Positions 11,758 through 23,554 of a stretch of DNA of 64,000 nucleotides are shown here, piece by piece. The notes beneath the pieces are model-generated. The model ran no database searches. It was not told where the DNA came from and was given only the letters and a program-made list of their open reading frames with translations. How positions within the stretch are numbered: position 1 is the first letter of the stretch; each line of letters starts with the position of its first letter. The DNA lies in contig CM062820.1 of the NCBI GenBank assembly GCA_031772625.1, positions 1,072,789,369 through 1,072,853,368 on the forward strand, written 5' to 3'. Made by a program: the position numbers and the translations under genes. The DNA is from Pinus tabuliformis. Its lineage: Eukaryota; Streptophyta; Pinopsida; Pinales; Pinaceae.

Positions 11758-12905
11758 TGTAAGAAGGGGAAAGGAGGTCGAGGTAAGCACAGACCAACCT
11801 TTTAGACACAGATTCTAGCCAATCTGTATCCAGAGAGGGCTCTCTCTTTATGATTTAGCTTTGTTTCGGGAGATTTTAGGCTAGTTGTTAAGTTTAGGAG
11901 TTTTGTTTGAGTTTGGGTGGTGAGATTCAATAGCAGAGGGGTAGGACTGGCTAATTTAGGCCATTGGGCTAATGGAGTCAGGGAAGATGGTTTAATTGGA
12001 CTTGTTCTCTTAACTAAAGATGGTTTTACAGAGCAAGATGGTCAAACAGAGAACAAACAAAGACTTAAATTAAATGGAATGGTTTCAAATGGATGAAAAT
12101 CAGTTAAGAGTCCTTCAACCTATTTGAAAAGGGGAATTGAATTGATTGTTATTAAGGAGCAGTTAAGTATTCTTTAAGCAATAATCAAAGTGAATGAAAT
12201 AGAAAACATGAGCAGTCAAGATTTCACTATTTATTCTACTTCAGAGGAAAACACGGAGAATAATAACTTTTGAAAACGCATATTCTGAATTAATAATTTT
12301 TGTTTATCATTCAGATATGAACACAGATGATATAGGAAACAAAGAAAACTTATAAAACACAAGGTATAGATAACTTATTGATCCGGTGTTTGATTCAAGA
12401 AATCTGTGAAAAGTCTTTAGCTTCAATTCTTCATCCAGCAAGCCATACGAAGATTTGATCCAATCAACACTTTTATTCCAAAATAACCAATATTACAGCA
12501 ATGTATATGAATCCACACCTCAATACTCGAACTGAGGGGGTATTTATATAAAATATTTCACACAAAATATCTCATAACAAAGTGAGATATATTCTAGTGA
12601 TGACTAAATATATTTTACAAGAAAATAGAGACAACTAGTCTCGAAGATAGGAGAAAGGTGAACTGATGTTGTGCTGTTCCTTTTATTGCTGAGTGTGCTG
12701 GAGGCAGGCCCTAGAATTTGGCTTGCTGCTGTCTTCTATGGTAACTTCGTGCTGGCTGCCCTGTTTTAACTGATACGCTTTATATGCTCTGATACACTTT
12801 GACCTATTTGACCCTCATTCATCTCTGTTTATCTCACCATGGTAAATGGCCCAAAATTTGCATTTTACCAAAGATACCAAAGATAAATTTACAAAATTTC
12901 TAACG
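11758..12905 (-). repeat. LTR-like stretch of segment D
   Basis: On the minus strand it starts (T/C)GTTAGAAATTTTGTAAAT just after a purine stretch, GTAGGTGGGAAGAT. It carries TATATAAATACCCC near 12545, has AATAAA signals downstream, and ends CCCCTTCTTACA at 11758. These are the positions expected of a 3' LTR with TATA box and poly(A) signals. No partner copy was found in the window, so this stays an inference. Confidence 0.45.
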
Positions 12906-12916
12906 TATCTTCCCAC

Positions 12917-13860
12917 CTACTCTGGCAATTTGTGCTTCTGAAGTTTCTTTAGAGTCTCATCCATCTCTGTATATTTGAAGAAGTTAGGCTGGATGGTGAA
13001 TAGATGCTTTACCTCATGCTCAATATAGAATAAGTTCTCCAAGCTGTCATAAAGAACTCGGCCTGTGGGAAGTGCTTTCACTCCTGATGTACTTGATGAT
13101 GAGCTAACTTGATGGCCATCATACTTATTCAATTTATCTACATAATCAATGTGTTTCATTAACTTATCATTGATGACCAAAGGACTTGGTAGCCCTTTAG
13201 TCTGCAAAACTGTGAACTTCTCCATAAAAGAATTGATTTCTACTTGCATATCTTGGCACCTTCTCTCTAAGTTCTACATCAGAGTTATATTGGTTAGAAC
13301 TCTTTTGATTTACAAAATGGTGTCTGTTCTGTCTGAGATGCCGAGTACTTCTAGCTGTTCTCTTTTTTTGGTATTCAAAAAATGTATAAGCCGATTGGCT
13401 TCTTTTGGCATTTTACCTAGCTGTGCTCTTGTTTGCTGAATTGCTCCATGGGCTATTTTTATTAAGTCGATTTGCTCATAGATCACTTGGATAGATGGCC
13501 ACATTTCATTTATAGACTGAATGATATTGGACCAAAGGATGATCTCTGTCAAGGGCTTATCAAAAGTGATCTCTTGTTCTAAAGTTTTTACTTTACTTTC
13601 CAGAGTTTTAATCTCCCTGGTTTTTTCCACAATGCTTATCTTGGAGATATCATAATTTCTCTCTGTATTTGCCAATTGCTCTTTCACCTGTCTTAGCTCT
13701 GTAACTTGTAATCTCAATTCTTCCATGGACTTTATCAATTCTTTTGTGCTCATATTAGTACTGCTGCCTGGTGCTATTGCTGTTGTTGATGTACCCGTGA
13801 TGACCTCTGCTGTGGCTGTTGGGACATTTTCAGATATTGACTATAAATTTGAATCCTTAC
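12917..13860 (-). pseudogene. Coiled-coil ORF relic in segment D
   Basis: A minus-strand reading frame holds a long heptad-rich segment (for example MEELRLQVTELRQVKEQLAN and TREIKTLESKVKTLEQE) preceded by a T/S/A-rich linker and followed by a Ser-rich stretch and an Asp/Lys/Leu-rich end (MDETLKKLQKHKLPE). One frame covers most of it; it looks lightly broken. The ORF ends just before the LTR-like stretch. I do not recognise the family. Structural proteins of retroelements are often coiled coils, but nothing shows that this is gag. Confidence 0.45.
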
Positions 13861-13989
13861 GGGATCATTCTTGGCTTTTATCTCTGTAAATGTCTTTTTG
13901 ATGTCTTGAGGCCTGTTTTCTTTGTAGAGTTTCTTAGCTGGGTGGTGGGCTGAATGCTCGGACAGTGGACTGGAAGTTAGCTTGCACGG

Positions 13990-14350
13990 AGCAAAGGACG
14001 CAATGCATTATAATGAAAATGATGTTTTTTCGTTCTTTTAACGAATTTTGGTTTGGCGGGTATTTTTTTTTTTGGAATTTATTGGTTGGGTGACGTTAGC
14101 GTGATGGGATTTTTTGTCATTATGTGGAGGGCGGTAAGCGGTTTACCCTGCACCGCTTTTGGGGTCGGGCGGTTTTAGATGGAGGGCAAGCGAGCATATG
14201 GAACGGGCGACGCGTGGCGAGGTTACGATGAAAAACCGCCTTGCGATCACGAGTTAAAGCTCGGTCACAAGGGGGATCGCAAAATGATCGTCAACCGTTG
14301 GATGGTGAAGGGATAATCGAATGGTGGACGGGTAATGAAGTAGGGTGGGA
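13990..14350. other. CpG-rich patch
   Basis: This 360-bp stretch is rich in CpG (for example ACGGGCGACGCGTGGCGAGG at about 14198), whereas the surrounding AT-rich text has few. No ORF of note occurs here. Plant retroelements are normally methylated and lose CpG, so either this arrived later or it is shielded from methylation. Confidence 0.6.
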
Positions 14351-15414
14351 TTTAATGTATGTGGGCCCAATATAATTAACCATTAATAAATCATATCGGG
14401 TGCATTACAATTGGTCAGGGTAATGGTTATTAATTAACTTGGGTGGTTAATTAATCCCAATGTGGCACGGCGGGGTAGGTTCTTAATAAGTTTCGAATAA
14501 ACTCATTAATTCATATTTAATCATATAATGGTTATATACCATCGGGGCGGGAATTATATAAAGTATGGGGGTTTTATATAATTATATTAATACATGAAGG
14601 GTTAATAGTTTTTGGGAGTTATATAATAATGGTTAAAAATTAATATGAAACAAAATGAAAGTAAGCGCCAAGACAATGTTAAAATTTACATAGCAACTTA
14701 GGGTAAAGTGGGAAAAGGGGTTTTCAAGTGATATTATGCATTTCCTAAGCAAAATAGGTTTTTCACTTAGGAAAATTTTATGAAATGAAATGAATGATGG
14801 ATGGCTGATTTATGAGTGCTTAGGCTTTTAGATCATTAGGCTGAGGGTCTGGTCCCTCCAAAAGTCAGAGAAATGCTCTGAGCCCCTTTGACTTTCAAAG
14901 ACCTTAATACTTTAGGGGGAATTAGTGAAATTTTTAGGAAAAATGTGAATGGAAGTTAGTTATTTAACCTTGCCTTGCTTGAACTGCATCAAGTGTAATG
15001 TATGCCTTGCATTGGTGATAAAGTAAAGATAAACACATTTACAAGCATTTTCCATCACAAGTATAATTCTGCAACATCATCTACCTACCCTACCTACTTT
15101 AGCCTGACATTTTTTCTTCTTTATTTGGGTGCACTTAGACTGGCGAACCCTTATCAATCCTCTTTTATTTTACATAGTGTTGAGTCTTGAAAATGTCATT
15201 CATTTCCATTACACTTTCACTATTATGTCCATTATATCACCTCCATTTCACCTCCATTTCACTACTATGTCACCACATTCATCCCACTTTCATTATCATT
15301 GGGCCACCTTTATGTTTTTCCAATATTTATTATTTCTAAGCCTTTTGAGTGAATTTGTGGTTAAACATTAGAAAATAATGTGCATATGCTTATACCTAAC
15401 AAATGGGTTGAGGT
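14351..15414. other. AT-rich spacer of segment D
   Basis: The stretch is AT-rich with repeated TTAATTAA and GGTTATAT words up to about 14650, and imperfect CACCTCCATTTCA repeats at 15235-15270. Two short plus-strand ORFs here have no recognisable motif. I see no gene. Confidence 0.5.
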
Positions 15415-15990
15415 TGTTGACATGTGTAGGTTGAAAGGAGACTTCTAGAAGACCCTTATGTGGCACCCCAAGGCCAAATTCGAATTTGGTTGGAAAGAAT
15501 TATGGGATCATGAGGATATGTGTCACATATCCTAATTGTATTGTAACTCTGAGAAGACACGTGTCTTATCAGTTCCTATTCTGATTAGGACTCTAGAGGT
15601 AGAGGGAGAGATTCATGGATTCTCATTAATGAGATGGCTCTCATCTTTTTGTATAAATAGGAGATCTCTCTCCTTCATTTGTTAGTCTTCCCTTTTAGTC
15701 TTTTCTTAGTCCTTTTAGCTTGTTAGTCCCATGGATTTTGAAAGCTTTTGTACTTTGTACTTTTGAAGAAATTGAATAAAGCTTTGATGTTCTCAACATG
15801 GAAGGAGATGTGAAGTAGATGTCATGGAGCATATTAGGATGTAAGTAGAGTAGATTTCATTTTGTAAATATTGCTTTGTAGAATGTAAGGTAGATTAGAT
15901 TTTTCATTCATGCAATTTTAATTCATGCAAGTGTGTTTAATTTTGCTTTGATTTCATGACTAATGGCATATGTGATCATCTTGTCTATGT
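15415..15990 (+). promoter_or_regulatory. LTR-like promoter and poly(A) stretch
   Basis: TGTTGACATG at 15415 could be an LTR start. GTATAAATAG at 15651-15660 is a good TATA box and AATAAA at 15775-15780 lies about 120 bases downstream. This U3-R-like layout is typical of plant LTRs. No matching partner copy or primer-binding site was found, so it may also be a stray promoter. Confidence 0.4.
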
Positions 15991-17528
15991 TGCTGACCTT
16001 TATTTTTCTAGTTTGATTTTCATTAGTATCATTTCTTTAACTTGCACTTTACTTTCTGCTCTTAGATATCAAGTTGTTCATCTATTGATGGTTCTTTTTC
16101 CATAATCAAATAACTTTATTGGAGCCAAAATATCACTTAGTACAGCTTGGTTTAGTTTGCTTTAAGACTCACATTGCTGACTTGTTCATAACTGTTATCA
16201 CATGATAAATCTAGCTGAAAGGCAAAAAGGTTAAGAAAAGGTTAAAGTAGTGTGATTTGTCTCCTTTATGTAGTGTCACTTAGATTTCACATTTCATTTT
16301 TCATTTTAAATCAGCAGCATAGATACTGGGCCGATGTCATTAGTTCTTTATTTGATGTCTTTATTTTCCTTTAAGCATTTGATTTCATAGGTAGTAGGGG
16401 GGCCCTGCCTTGTATAGTTGTCACTTTAATTTCTTGCATTTCTTTTTCTGATTTTCATGTATATTAATGTACAGTTTGAATTATTGCACTTTATTTTCTT
16501 TTTAACATGTATATTATTGTACATAAATTGCTTTCAAGTTGATTGTAGATTAGTGATGCACATAGCCTTTTAATGAACTAATGACGTGATAGAATCATCT
16601 TGTCCTTTTGCTGAAGCAGCAAGGATACTGGGTCTCATAGTCATTCTCTCATTATTTGATTATTGCATTTTATTTTGATGGAACTAGTTGTATATTTACA
16701 CTTTTGTTTAAATACTAACTCCATCAATAACATGTTTTAAGTTCTTTTGAAGTACTAAGTTTTGGAAGTTACCATTAAGGACATAGGCCTTGTCTTGAAT
16801 TCTTTATCCATACTTGTCCTTTAAAAGTATTCTTAAGACCTTAGAAAACCAACAAGAACAAAACCCCCAAAACAACATAAACTATAAAACAACGAAGTAA
16901 GAGAAAGGTTAACTAAGCACATATAGTGCACCACACTTCATCAGTTTACGATACCTGGATTGATAATTTATGTAGAGCAATTTAAGACATTAAATTGACT
17001 AGACACATAGCAAGCCTACCTAAGTCTGCACTTATTACATCCAAGGGCTCAGATTACACTGTTGAGCTCCTTTTATTTACTCTACCTATCTACTTATCTG
17101 CCAAGATTACACTGTTTGGTCAGATATTTATTCTCTATCTCTAAGGCATGAAATTGAAAGATGAATGAGCCAAGTTTAAATACTTTGACCCTTCATCAAT
17201 TGTGGCATAAGTTTAACAAGCTGCACACAATTGCTTATTACAAAAAATGAAATAGTAGTGGCATTTAGACTTGCACACTTTCTTGGTCTATTTTTGTTTG
17301 GGGTTCATTTCTTTCACTTTTTTTTTTACCATTTTATTCGTTTCACCCTTTGATTTTTCTTTTAGGGTATACCCTCTTTACATTTTTTAAATTTTTTGAT
17401 TTTTTGAAAATATGGAAAAAGTTTGCAACAAGAAAAGGTATGAACATATTACAAAACTAATCAAGTCAATCATGAAATATGACACCTATTGGTATAGGAG
17501 CATAACACATCACATCATATTTAAGAAA
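15991..17528. other. Uncharacterised remainder of segment D
   Basis: A/T-rich, no ORF above about 60 codons with a recognisable motif and no terminal repeat partner. Two similar short units around 17040-17110 share GATTACACTGTT. I see nothing else. Confidence 0.5.
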
Positions 17529-17533
17529 AAAGT

Positions 17534-17990
17534 CTAAGGTTTAAGAAGTGGAAGATCACATCGAGCATAAAAAACAAGTTCTACAACTCTTAAAGGATAA
17601 CCTCACTCTAGAGAAGAATTGAAGGAAACAACATGAAAATCAACATCGTAGTGAAATAAGTTTTGAGGTAGGCAACTGGGTATTTTTTATAGCTACAAGA
17701 ATACAAACAAATGTCCCTCAAGAAAGCTAGGATGGATGATAAATTATCACCCAATTATTACGGTCCTTACAAGGTGTTGCAAAATATTGGTATTATGGCA
17801 TACAAATTGGAGTTGCCTACATCTTCCCGAGTACACCCAATTTTCCATGTCTCATGCTTAAAGAAGGTTATCGGTGATAATATTCCAATTCAAACAGTGT
17901 TTCCAAAACTTGAAGAAGAAGGAAAATTCATATTTGAGTTTGAAGCAGTCACGAAACAAGAACCCCGCAACTATAGAATTGATTAATTTC
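17534..17990 (+). pseudogene. Element B post-integrase tail
   Basis: The text resumes with KV-EVEDHIEHKKQVLQLLKD-like linker (17534-17620) and QHRSEISFEVGNWVF (17650-17690). A 91-residue open stretch follows (17711-17986) with DKLSPNYYGPYKVLQNIG and SRVHPIFHVSCLKKVIGD, typical of the gypsy integrase C-terminal domain that precedes a chromodomain-like end. It sits just upstream of the PPT and 3' LTR of B. Confidence 0.75.
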
Positions 17991-18103
17991 AGAGTATCTC
18001 ATAAAGTGAAAGATCTTACCTGCTAAAGATTCCACATGGGAGGATGAGAATTTTATACATAAACATCCAAAACTACTCAAGCATTGAGGACAACAATTTT
18101 TTT

Positions 18104-18116
18104 AAGGAGAGGGGCA
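18104..18116 (+). other. Element B polypurine tract
   Basis: AAGGAGAGGGGCA lies immediately before the TG of the 3' LTR. Such tracts prime plus-strand DNA synthesis in LTR elements. Confidence 0.75.
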
Positions 18117-18320
18117 TGTTATGTCCCTATAATACTATTGTAGCCCCCTTATTGTTACTGTTAGTGTAACCCCCTTATTGTTATTGTTGTGCCCTTACAT
18201 TATTATTTTTATTTAGGCTCTGATTATATTGTGACCCCTTAGACTCCTATATATACAAATGAGGTATTTTAATTTGTATCATCTAAGAATTATTCATTTA
18301 TGTAATGTAAAGAAGGTTTC
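18117..18320 (+). repeat. Element B 3' LTR, first part
   Basis: It starts TGTTATGTCCC like the 5' LTR and is about 8% diverged from it where comparable. At 18320 it is interrupted by element C; GTTTC at 18316-18320 is repeated at 24185-24189. Confidence 0.9.
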
Positions 18321-18942
18321 TGATCCGGATTTAAATGGGAATGCAATAAAACATAGAGATAACCATAAACACAAATGTGCAACGGAAATAATACTTCACT
18401 TCATTAATGTAAAATACTGAAATATGCTTACAAACAGTAATGGAAATAAACTAGCTAGGGCAATGGTAGCTTATCTCTGAGAAGAGATGTGGTGGCTACA
18501 TGCCTCTAAACTGTCTTACAATGAGGCTGGAAGGCCTATTTATTGTTGAGAAACAATGGAAAACCCTTAACATTCCAAAACCTAACTCTAGAAGATGAAA
18601 CACCAAACTATGGGCCCCGTTTGGGTAAATTGGTACATCAACTTCCCGGGGTCATAACTTTGGCATACGATCTCCGTTTGACGCGTACAATAGCTCATTA
18701 GAAAGATCTATCCGAGAGCTACAACTTTGGGTAGGGAAGCATCGGTCCATGGACCCATGTTGCCCCCAGATTTCCCAAAAAACGTCTTTTAGGGCCTCAA
18801 AACAGCTCCGGAAGTTTAGGACCCGAAAAACTGCTAAAAATAGTAAACTGTGCTACAATTTAGGAAACTGAAAAGACTGAAAGAAACAATGATGGGGGTC
18901 CAAGTGGACTTGGCAAGTGGCCACCAAGATCCACCTGGATCA
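18321..18942 (-). repeat. Element C 3' LTR
   Basis: 622 bp, partner of 23568-24184. The pyrimidine tract at 18943-18957 (minus-strand purines) is its polypurine tract, so this is the 3' LTR in minus orientation. Confidence 0.93.
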
Positions 18943-19010
18943 TTCCTCCCCCCTTAGGAAGCAATGGTCCCCATTGCGTTGAGTTCCTCCAGGAGATGAG
19001 GAAACTTTTG

Positions 19011-19403
19011 CTAAACTTGATCCCTGCTGAGCCACTTTCCCTGGTGAAGGAGTTTGCCTGCTTTGACAACTCGATACAGTTGGATATTCTGTTGGCGAGT
19101 GTGCTTGATCTGTGTGTCCATGAGCCGATCAGTTGTAGCCTGTTCCATACAATCTGGATTTAAGTCTGTGGGTGTGAGCTGTTCTGCAATGTCGGATGTG
19201 TCTAGCAATGATGGAAAGTATGGCCGAAGGCGGTCCACATTGAATACTGGGTGTAGGCCAAGGAATGAGGGAATGCTGAGCTCAAATGAATTGTCCCCCA
19301 CAGCCTTAGTAATGGTGTACGGACCATATCGGAGTGGTCTCAGTTTCCGATAGGCTCCAGTAAGGCGTTCCTTTTGAAAATGCAACCAGACTTTGTCGCC
19401 CAC
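19011..19403 (-). pseudogene. Element C integrase C-terminal tail
   Basis: A 130-residue open stretch has GDKVWLHFQKERLTG, RKLRPLRYGPYTITKAVGDN, and LHPVFNVDRLRPYFPSLLD, the barrel-like integrase C-terminal domain. The rest (QLYRVVKAGKLLHQGKWLSR) lies where chromoviruses place a chromodomain. The end of the frame adjoins the PPT and 3' LTR. Confidence 0.8.
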
Positions 19404-19439
19404 CTAAAACTTGTGTGGAACCCGATGTTGATCATGCAG

Positions 19440-20470
19440 CTACTTGTACTTGGCATTTGATTTCTCCAGAATGTCATGGACCTGCTGGTGAATATGTTGG
19501 ATGTGCTCAATGAAGTTGGTTGCCTTATCTTTTTCGGACTGGACATGAGCCGAATCTATGTGAGTAGCTACAAGTGGCATGGCCACATCAATGGGGCATA
19601 GTGGCTGGAATCCCAAGCCCACCTGAAAAGGACTGTGGCTAGTCGAGCTGTGAAGATCTCGGTTATAGCTGTGCTGAACATAGGGGAGGCTCTCATCCCA
19701 TGTGCGTGGATGCTTTGAGTTGTACATGCACAGAATGTGTACATCATCCGATTGACAACCTCTATCTGGCCATCAGTTTGAGGATGGAAGGTCGTGGACT
19801 TAGTGAGTTTAGTGTCCAACATTGACCAGAGACTGGACCAAAATGTACTGAGGAACCGACTGTCCCGATTTGAGATGATAGACTGTGGGATCCCAAAGTG
19901 CACCCACACTCGTTAAAAGAAGAGTTTAGCAGTGGCTTCTGCCGTGATATTCTTCTTGCAGGCCGCCATAATGGCCATCTTCGAGAACCTGCCGACGACC
20001 AAAAAAATACAATCATTTCCATGCTTAGTGGAAGGAAGGCCTAACATGTAATCCATGGATATGGATTCCCAAGGTCGACTAGGGGTAGGCAGCGGGGTAT
20101 AGAGGCCTTTCTTCTTGATGGTTGGTTTGGCAATGGCACAGGCAGTACATGATCTGATGTACTTCCCAACATCCTGTCGAAGATTGGGCCAATAGAAATA
20201 CTTTTGCAGTACTGCCACCACTTTCTCGACCCTGAAATGCCCAGCAGCCCGACTGTAGTGTGCTTCCCAAATCATCTTGGCACGCTCGCTTGAAGGAACA
20301 CAAATGTGACCCAGGTGGCATAACAGAGCATCTTGGAGGTGAAATTCTGGAACATGCTGACCCCCCAAGAGTGTCTGGTATGTGTGGCCAAATTCTGGGT
20401 CACTTTTGTAGAGAAGTGGCCAATTAGAAGTCTCCTGCCCACAAGAGTTGAGTACAGTGGTTAACGCCAT
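19440..20470 (-). pseudogene. Element C integrase
   Basis: The N-terminal zinc site is visible (HYSRAAGHFRVEKV and CTACAIAKP; H-H-C-C type, about 20120-20270). The core follows: [36 protein letters not shown], and [18 protein letters not shown]. It carries signature integrase text up to about 19440. It is broken in several places. Confidence 0.85.
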
Positions 20471-20539
20471 GATTGGTGGTCGACTGAGGCAATATGCAAC
20501 ATTATTGGTGCTACCCTTCTTATACTTGATATTCAAATG

Positions 20540-21097
20540 GAACGGTTGCAGATATGTACACCACTTCTGATGGCGATCATTCTGCAATTTCCCTTGGGTC
20601 TGTATGAACTACAGGGGTCAGTGGTCTGTGTGGATGGCCGTTTCCTTCCCCAAAATGTAATCCTTCCATTGTCGGTAGGCCTGTACAATGGAATACATCT
20701 CTTTATCATAAGTGGGATACTTCCGGACCGTGTCTGAAAGTGTTTCACTGTGATATGCCATTGGATGCCCGTGTTGAGTAAGGACTGCCCCAATAGCATA
20801 GTCAGAGGTATCTGTCTCGACCTCAAATGGTTGTTGTAAATCTGGTAACGCGAGCACTGGTGCCATGCATAGGCGATCTTTCAACTCTATGAATGCCTTC
20901 TGTTGAGATTCAGACCAAAAGAATTTCGCTCTCGCTCCTCCCTTGGTGACTTGACTCAAGGGCCGAGTGATATGAGAAAACCCCAACACGAACCTGCGGT
21001 AGAAGTTGGCAAGACCTAGAAAGCTGCGGAGCTCTGTCAGAATGGTTGGAGATGGCCAATCCCGAATGACTTGGATCTTGGCCGGATCCACATGCAC
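20540..21097 (-). pseudogene. Element C RT end and RNase H
   Basis: Minus-strand text shows the RT-RNase H connection (LRSFLGLANFYRRFV), RT tail (QKAFIELKDRLCMAPVLALPD), and RNase H (VETDTSDYAIGAVLTQHG, YPTYDKEMYSIVQAYRQW). The downstream block continues RNase H to the VAYCLSRPP-type terminus (20470-20587). Part of the element C pol. Confidence 0.85.
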
Positions 21098-21202
21098 CCC
21101 CTGTTCATCAATAATGTATCCCAGATACTGAACCTAGGTGATGCCAAAAGTGCATTTCTCCAAATTGGCACATAGCTTGTGTTGCCGCAGTGTTTGAAGA
21201 AC

Positions 21203-22528
21203 CTATCGGATGTGGTGGAGGTGCTCTTCCAAACTCTGGCTGAAGATCAGAATGTCATCCAAGTATACCACTACAAATGAGTTGGTGAATGGCCGCAAGA
21301 TGTCATCCATTAGCCTCATGAAGGTTGCAGGAGCATTCGTCAATCCGAAAGGCATAACCAACCATTCGAAGAGGCCCTCCTTGGCTTTGAAGGCAGTCTT
21401 CCACACATCAAAGGGTTCAATTGGTACCTGGTGATATCCTGACTTCAGATCAATCTTGCTGAAATATTTTGCCCCCTTTAGTTGGTCCAAGAGGTCATCA
21501 ATCCGTGGGATCGGGTACCTATTACGGACAGTGATCTTGTGTAGTGCCCAATAGTCAATACAGAGTCTCCAAGTCCCATCCTTCTTTTGTACCAACACGA
21601 TCGGGCTCCCACAAGGCGATGAACTCAGACAGGTGTGACCTTTCTGTAGTAGCTCTTGAATTTGCCTCTCGATTTCATTGTTCGCTAGAACAGAGTGCCG
21701 ATAAATTGGTCCATTGGGTAGCGCCGCACTTGGGGTCAGATCGATGGAGTGCTTGACCTGACAGTGCAAAGGAACCCCTGTGGGGGAGGTGAAGATGTCC
21801 TCGTACTCCTTCACAACCTTATCCATCTGTAGTTGTCGTGCGGAGGGGTCCTGTCTAGAGGCCGTGGCCACCATCTTCTTCTTTCCTTGAGGGCGTATCA
21901 CCAGGAAAACAAATTTCCCAGTCTTGGAAATGAGCTTACTGCATTTTTTTTCCATAATCAAAGAGATGGCGGTAGGCAATGCTACCTCTGGTATCATGTA
22001 CAACCTATTCCCCAATGTAACAATAACAGCCCGGGGCCTTGATTCATACACAACATGTCGTTTCCACAAGTATGGTTGTCCTAATAATACATCACAAACT
22101 TCAAGGGGAGCAATGTCACATAATACCTCATCCGTGAAGGGCTTGATGTTGTACAGAAGGCGACACTGCTGGTTCACACGAAGATCCCATCCTTGGTGAA
22201 GCCACCCAATGGTGTATGGTTGTGGATGTGCTGTGGTCGGTAAGCCCAAATGCTTCACGACCTCTGCCGAAATAAGGTTCTTTTGGCTCCTGCTATCGAC
22301 AATGAACTGTAGTGGGGAGCCCTTTACCCACATCTGGGAGTGGAAGAGACGCTCCTCCTCGTCTGGATCTTCGGGTTCATTTTTCTGGATCTTGGCGGTA
22401 GGAACAGTGGCATTGGGATCCGCGTCAATGATCTGCTTCCCTTTTTCATTCCCCTTGTCAGGTTCTGACTCAGAGTCGGAACATGCATCTAATTCTGGAA
22501 CCTTTAGCTCAGCCACCTGTGACTGCAT
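21203..22528 (-). pseudogene. Element C protease and reverse transcriptase
   Basis: A 441-residue open stretch. Residues about 60-100 are the retropepsin region ([15 protein letters not shown], near the usual D-S-G-S motif). RT landmarks follow: [51 protein letters not shown], and the catalytic loop [13 protein letters not shown]. Order and spacing are those of Ty3/gypsy pol. Confidence 0.88.
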
Positions 22529-23526
22529 GGCCCGACACTCACTGGTGTTGTGAGTGGAGCTCTTATGGAATTCACACCATTTTCCTGTGTCCTTTTTTGT
22601 CTTCGCAGCGGTGTTCTTTGCCTGTAGCTTTGGCGGGTTGTCTTGGGCTGCCCCGCCTTGGATTTGTCTTTGTTCTGTGTTTTAGGGGCACCTTTCCCTT
22701 GCTTCAGATTCGCAGATGCAAAGTCTCGCTTCTTTTGTTTAAACTTCTGCTCGACCTTGACGGCATATCGGTACGCTGTGCCGAGCGAGGAGATGTTTAG
22801 GAATTGTATTTCTTCCTGGATGTACTTATGCAGGCAGCCGTGGTATTTGAGTATCAAATGCTGCTCCGTATCCTTGATACCCAACTTTGTGTGAAGGGTA
22901 TGGAAAATATTGGTGAACTCCGGCACGTCTTGGTCCCTTCCCTGCCGTAGCGTGGTCCATTTTATGTATTCATCCTCATAGCTTCTGACAGGGTAGTACT
23001 GCTCCTTGATGGCATCCCGAAATGAATTCCAGGTGGGTGCGGCTGAAAATAGTGAGCCGATATTTTCATCCTTCTGCTCGCAGTAGGTTTCCCACCAGTC
23101 CTTGACATGGGGGGCTGCTTTGAGAAGAGCGAAAACAATCTTTTCCCGACTTGAAAATTCATGAACAGAAAAATAACCCTCCAACAGATTTAACCATTTA
23201 TCTATGGCATCTGCATCTATCTGACCCTCAAATATGGGGATTTCAAAATTAACTTGTACCTTAAAGGGCGTGGCGTTTCCAGAGTAGCTGCTGGAAGCCG
23301 ATGCGTCACTTCTGGGTAGCCGCTGAAGGATCTGGGCAAAGCTGTCCATCATCGCATTCTGTTGTCGTTCGAGGGCTTCTTCGAGCAAGATTTTGATAGG
23401 ATCTCCTGCCCCCTCGTCTTTCTTCTCATTCGCCATGGGAGGCCGTCGGGATTTGCGAGGCTGGTCTTGCAAAGGTTCGACCAGTTCAAGCCCTAACTCC
23501 TTATATCCTGACCTCATTGGGGACAT
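22504..23526 (-). pseudogene. Element C gag
   Basis: A 340-residue open stretch starts MSPMRSGYKELGLELVEPLQ, holds an acidic/charged N-terminus, then the capsid text (VNFEIPIFEGQIDADAIDKW, then DKWLNLLEGYFSVHEF, then KAAPHVKDWWETYCEQKDE). A lysine-rich region resembling the one before E's zinc-binding motif follows. It is nearly colinear with the open gag of element E. It would form particles. C as a whole is broken. Confidence 0.85.
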
Positions 23527-23554
23527 GCAAAGAAAAATAGAGAAAAAGCAGACC

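Larger units (their letters stand above)
11758..17528 (-). mobile_element. Segment D: unclassified insertion inside B
   Basis: B's integrase text stops at 11757 and resumes at 17534. AAAGT occurs at 11753-11757 and again at 17529-17533, which fits a 5-bp target-site duplication. The left edge starts TGTAAG, but the right edge does not show a clean CA, so the boundary or the single-insertion reading is uncertain. Inside are an LTR-like stretch (11758-12905), a minus-strand coiled-coil ORF relic (12917-13860), a CpG-rich patch, and a second promoter-like stretch near 15650. I see no RT, integrase or transposase. It may be one large non-autonomous LTR element or two insertions. Confidence 0.5.

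Noticed and set aside
21833-22553. Several plus-strand ORFs of 69-114 codons opposite element C pol
   Set aside because: They mirror the minus-strand protease and RT text; no own motif or codon pattern.
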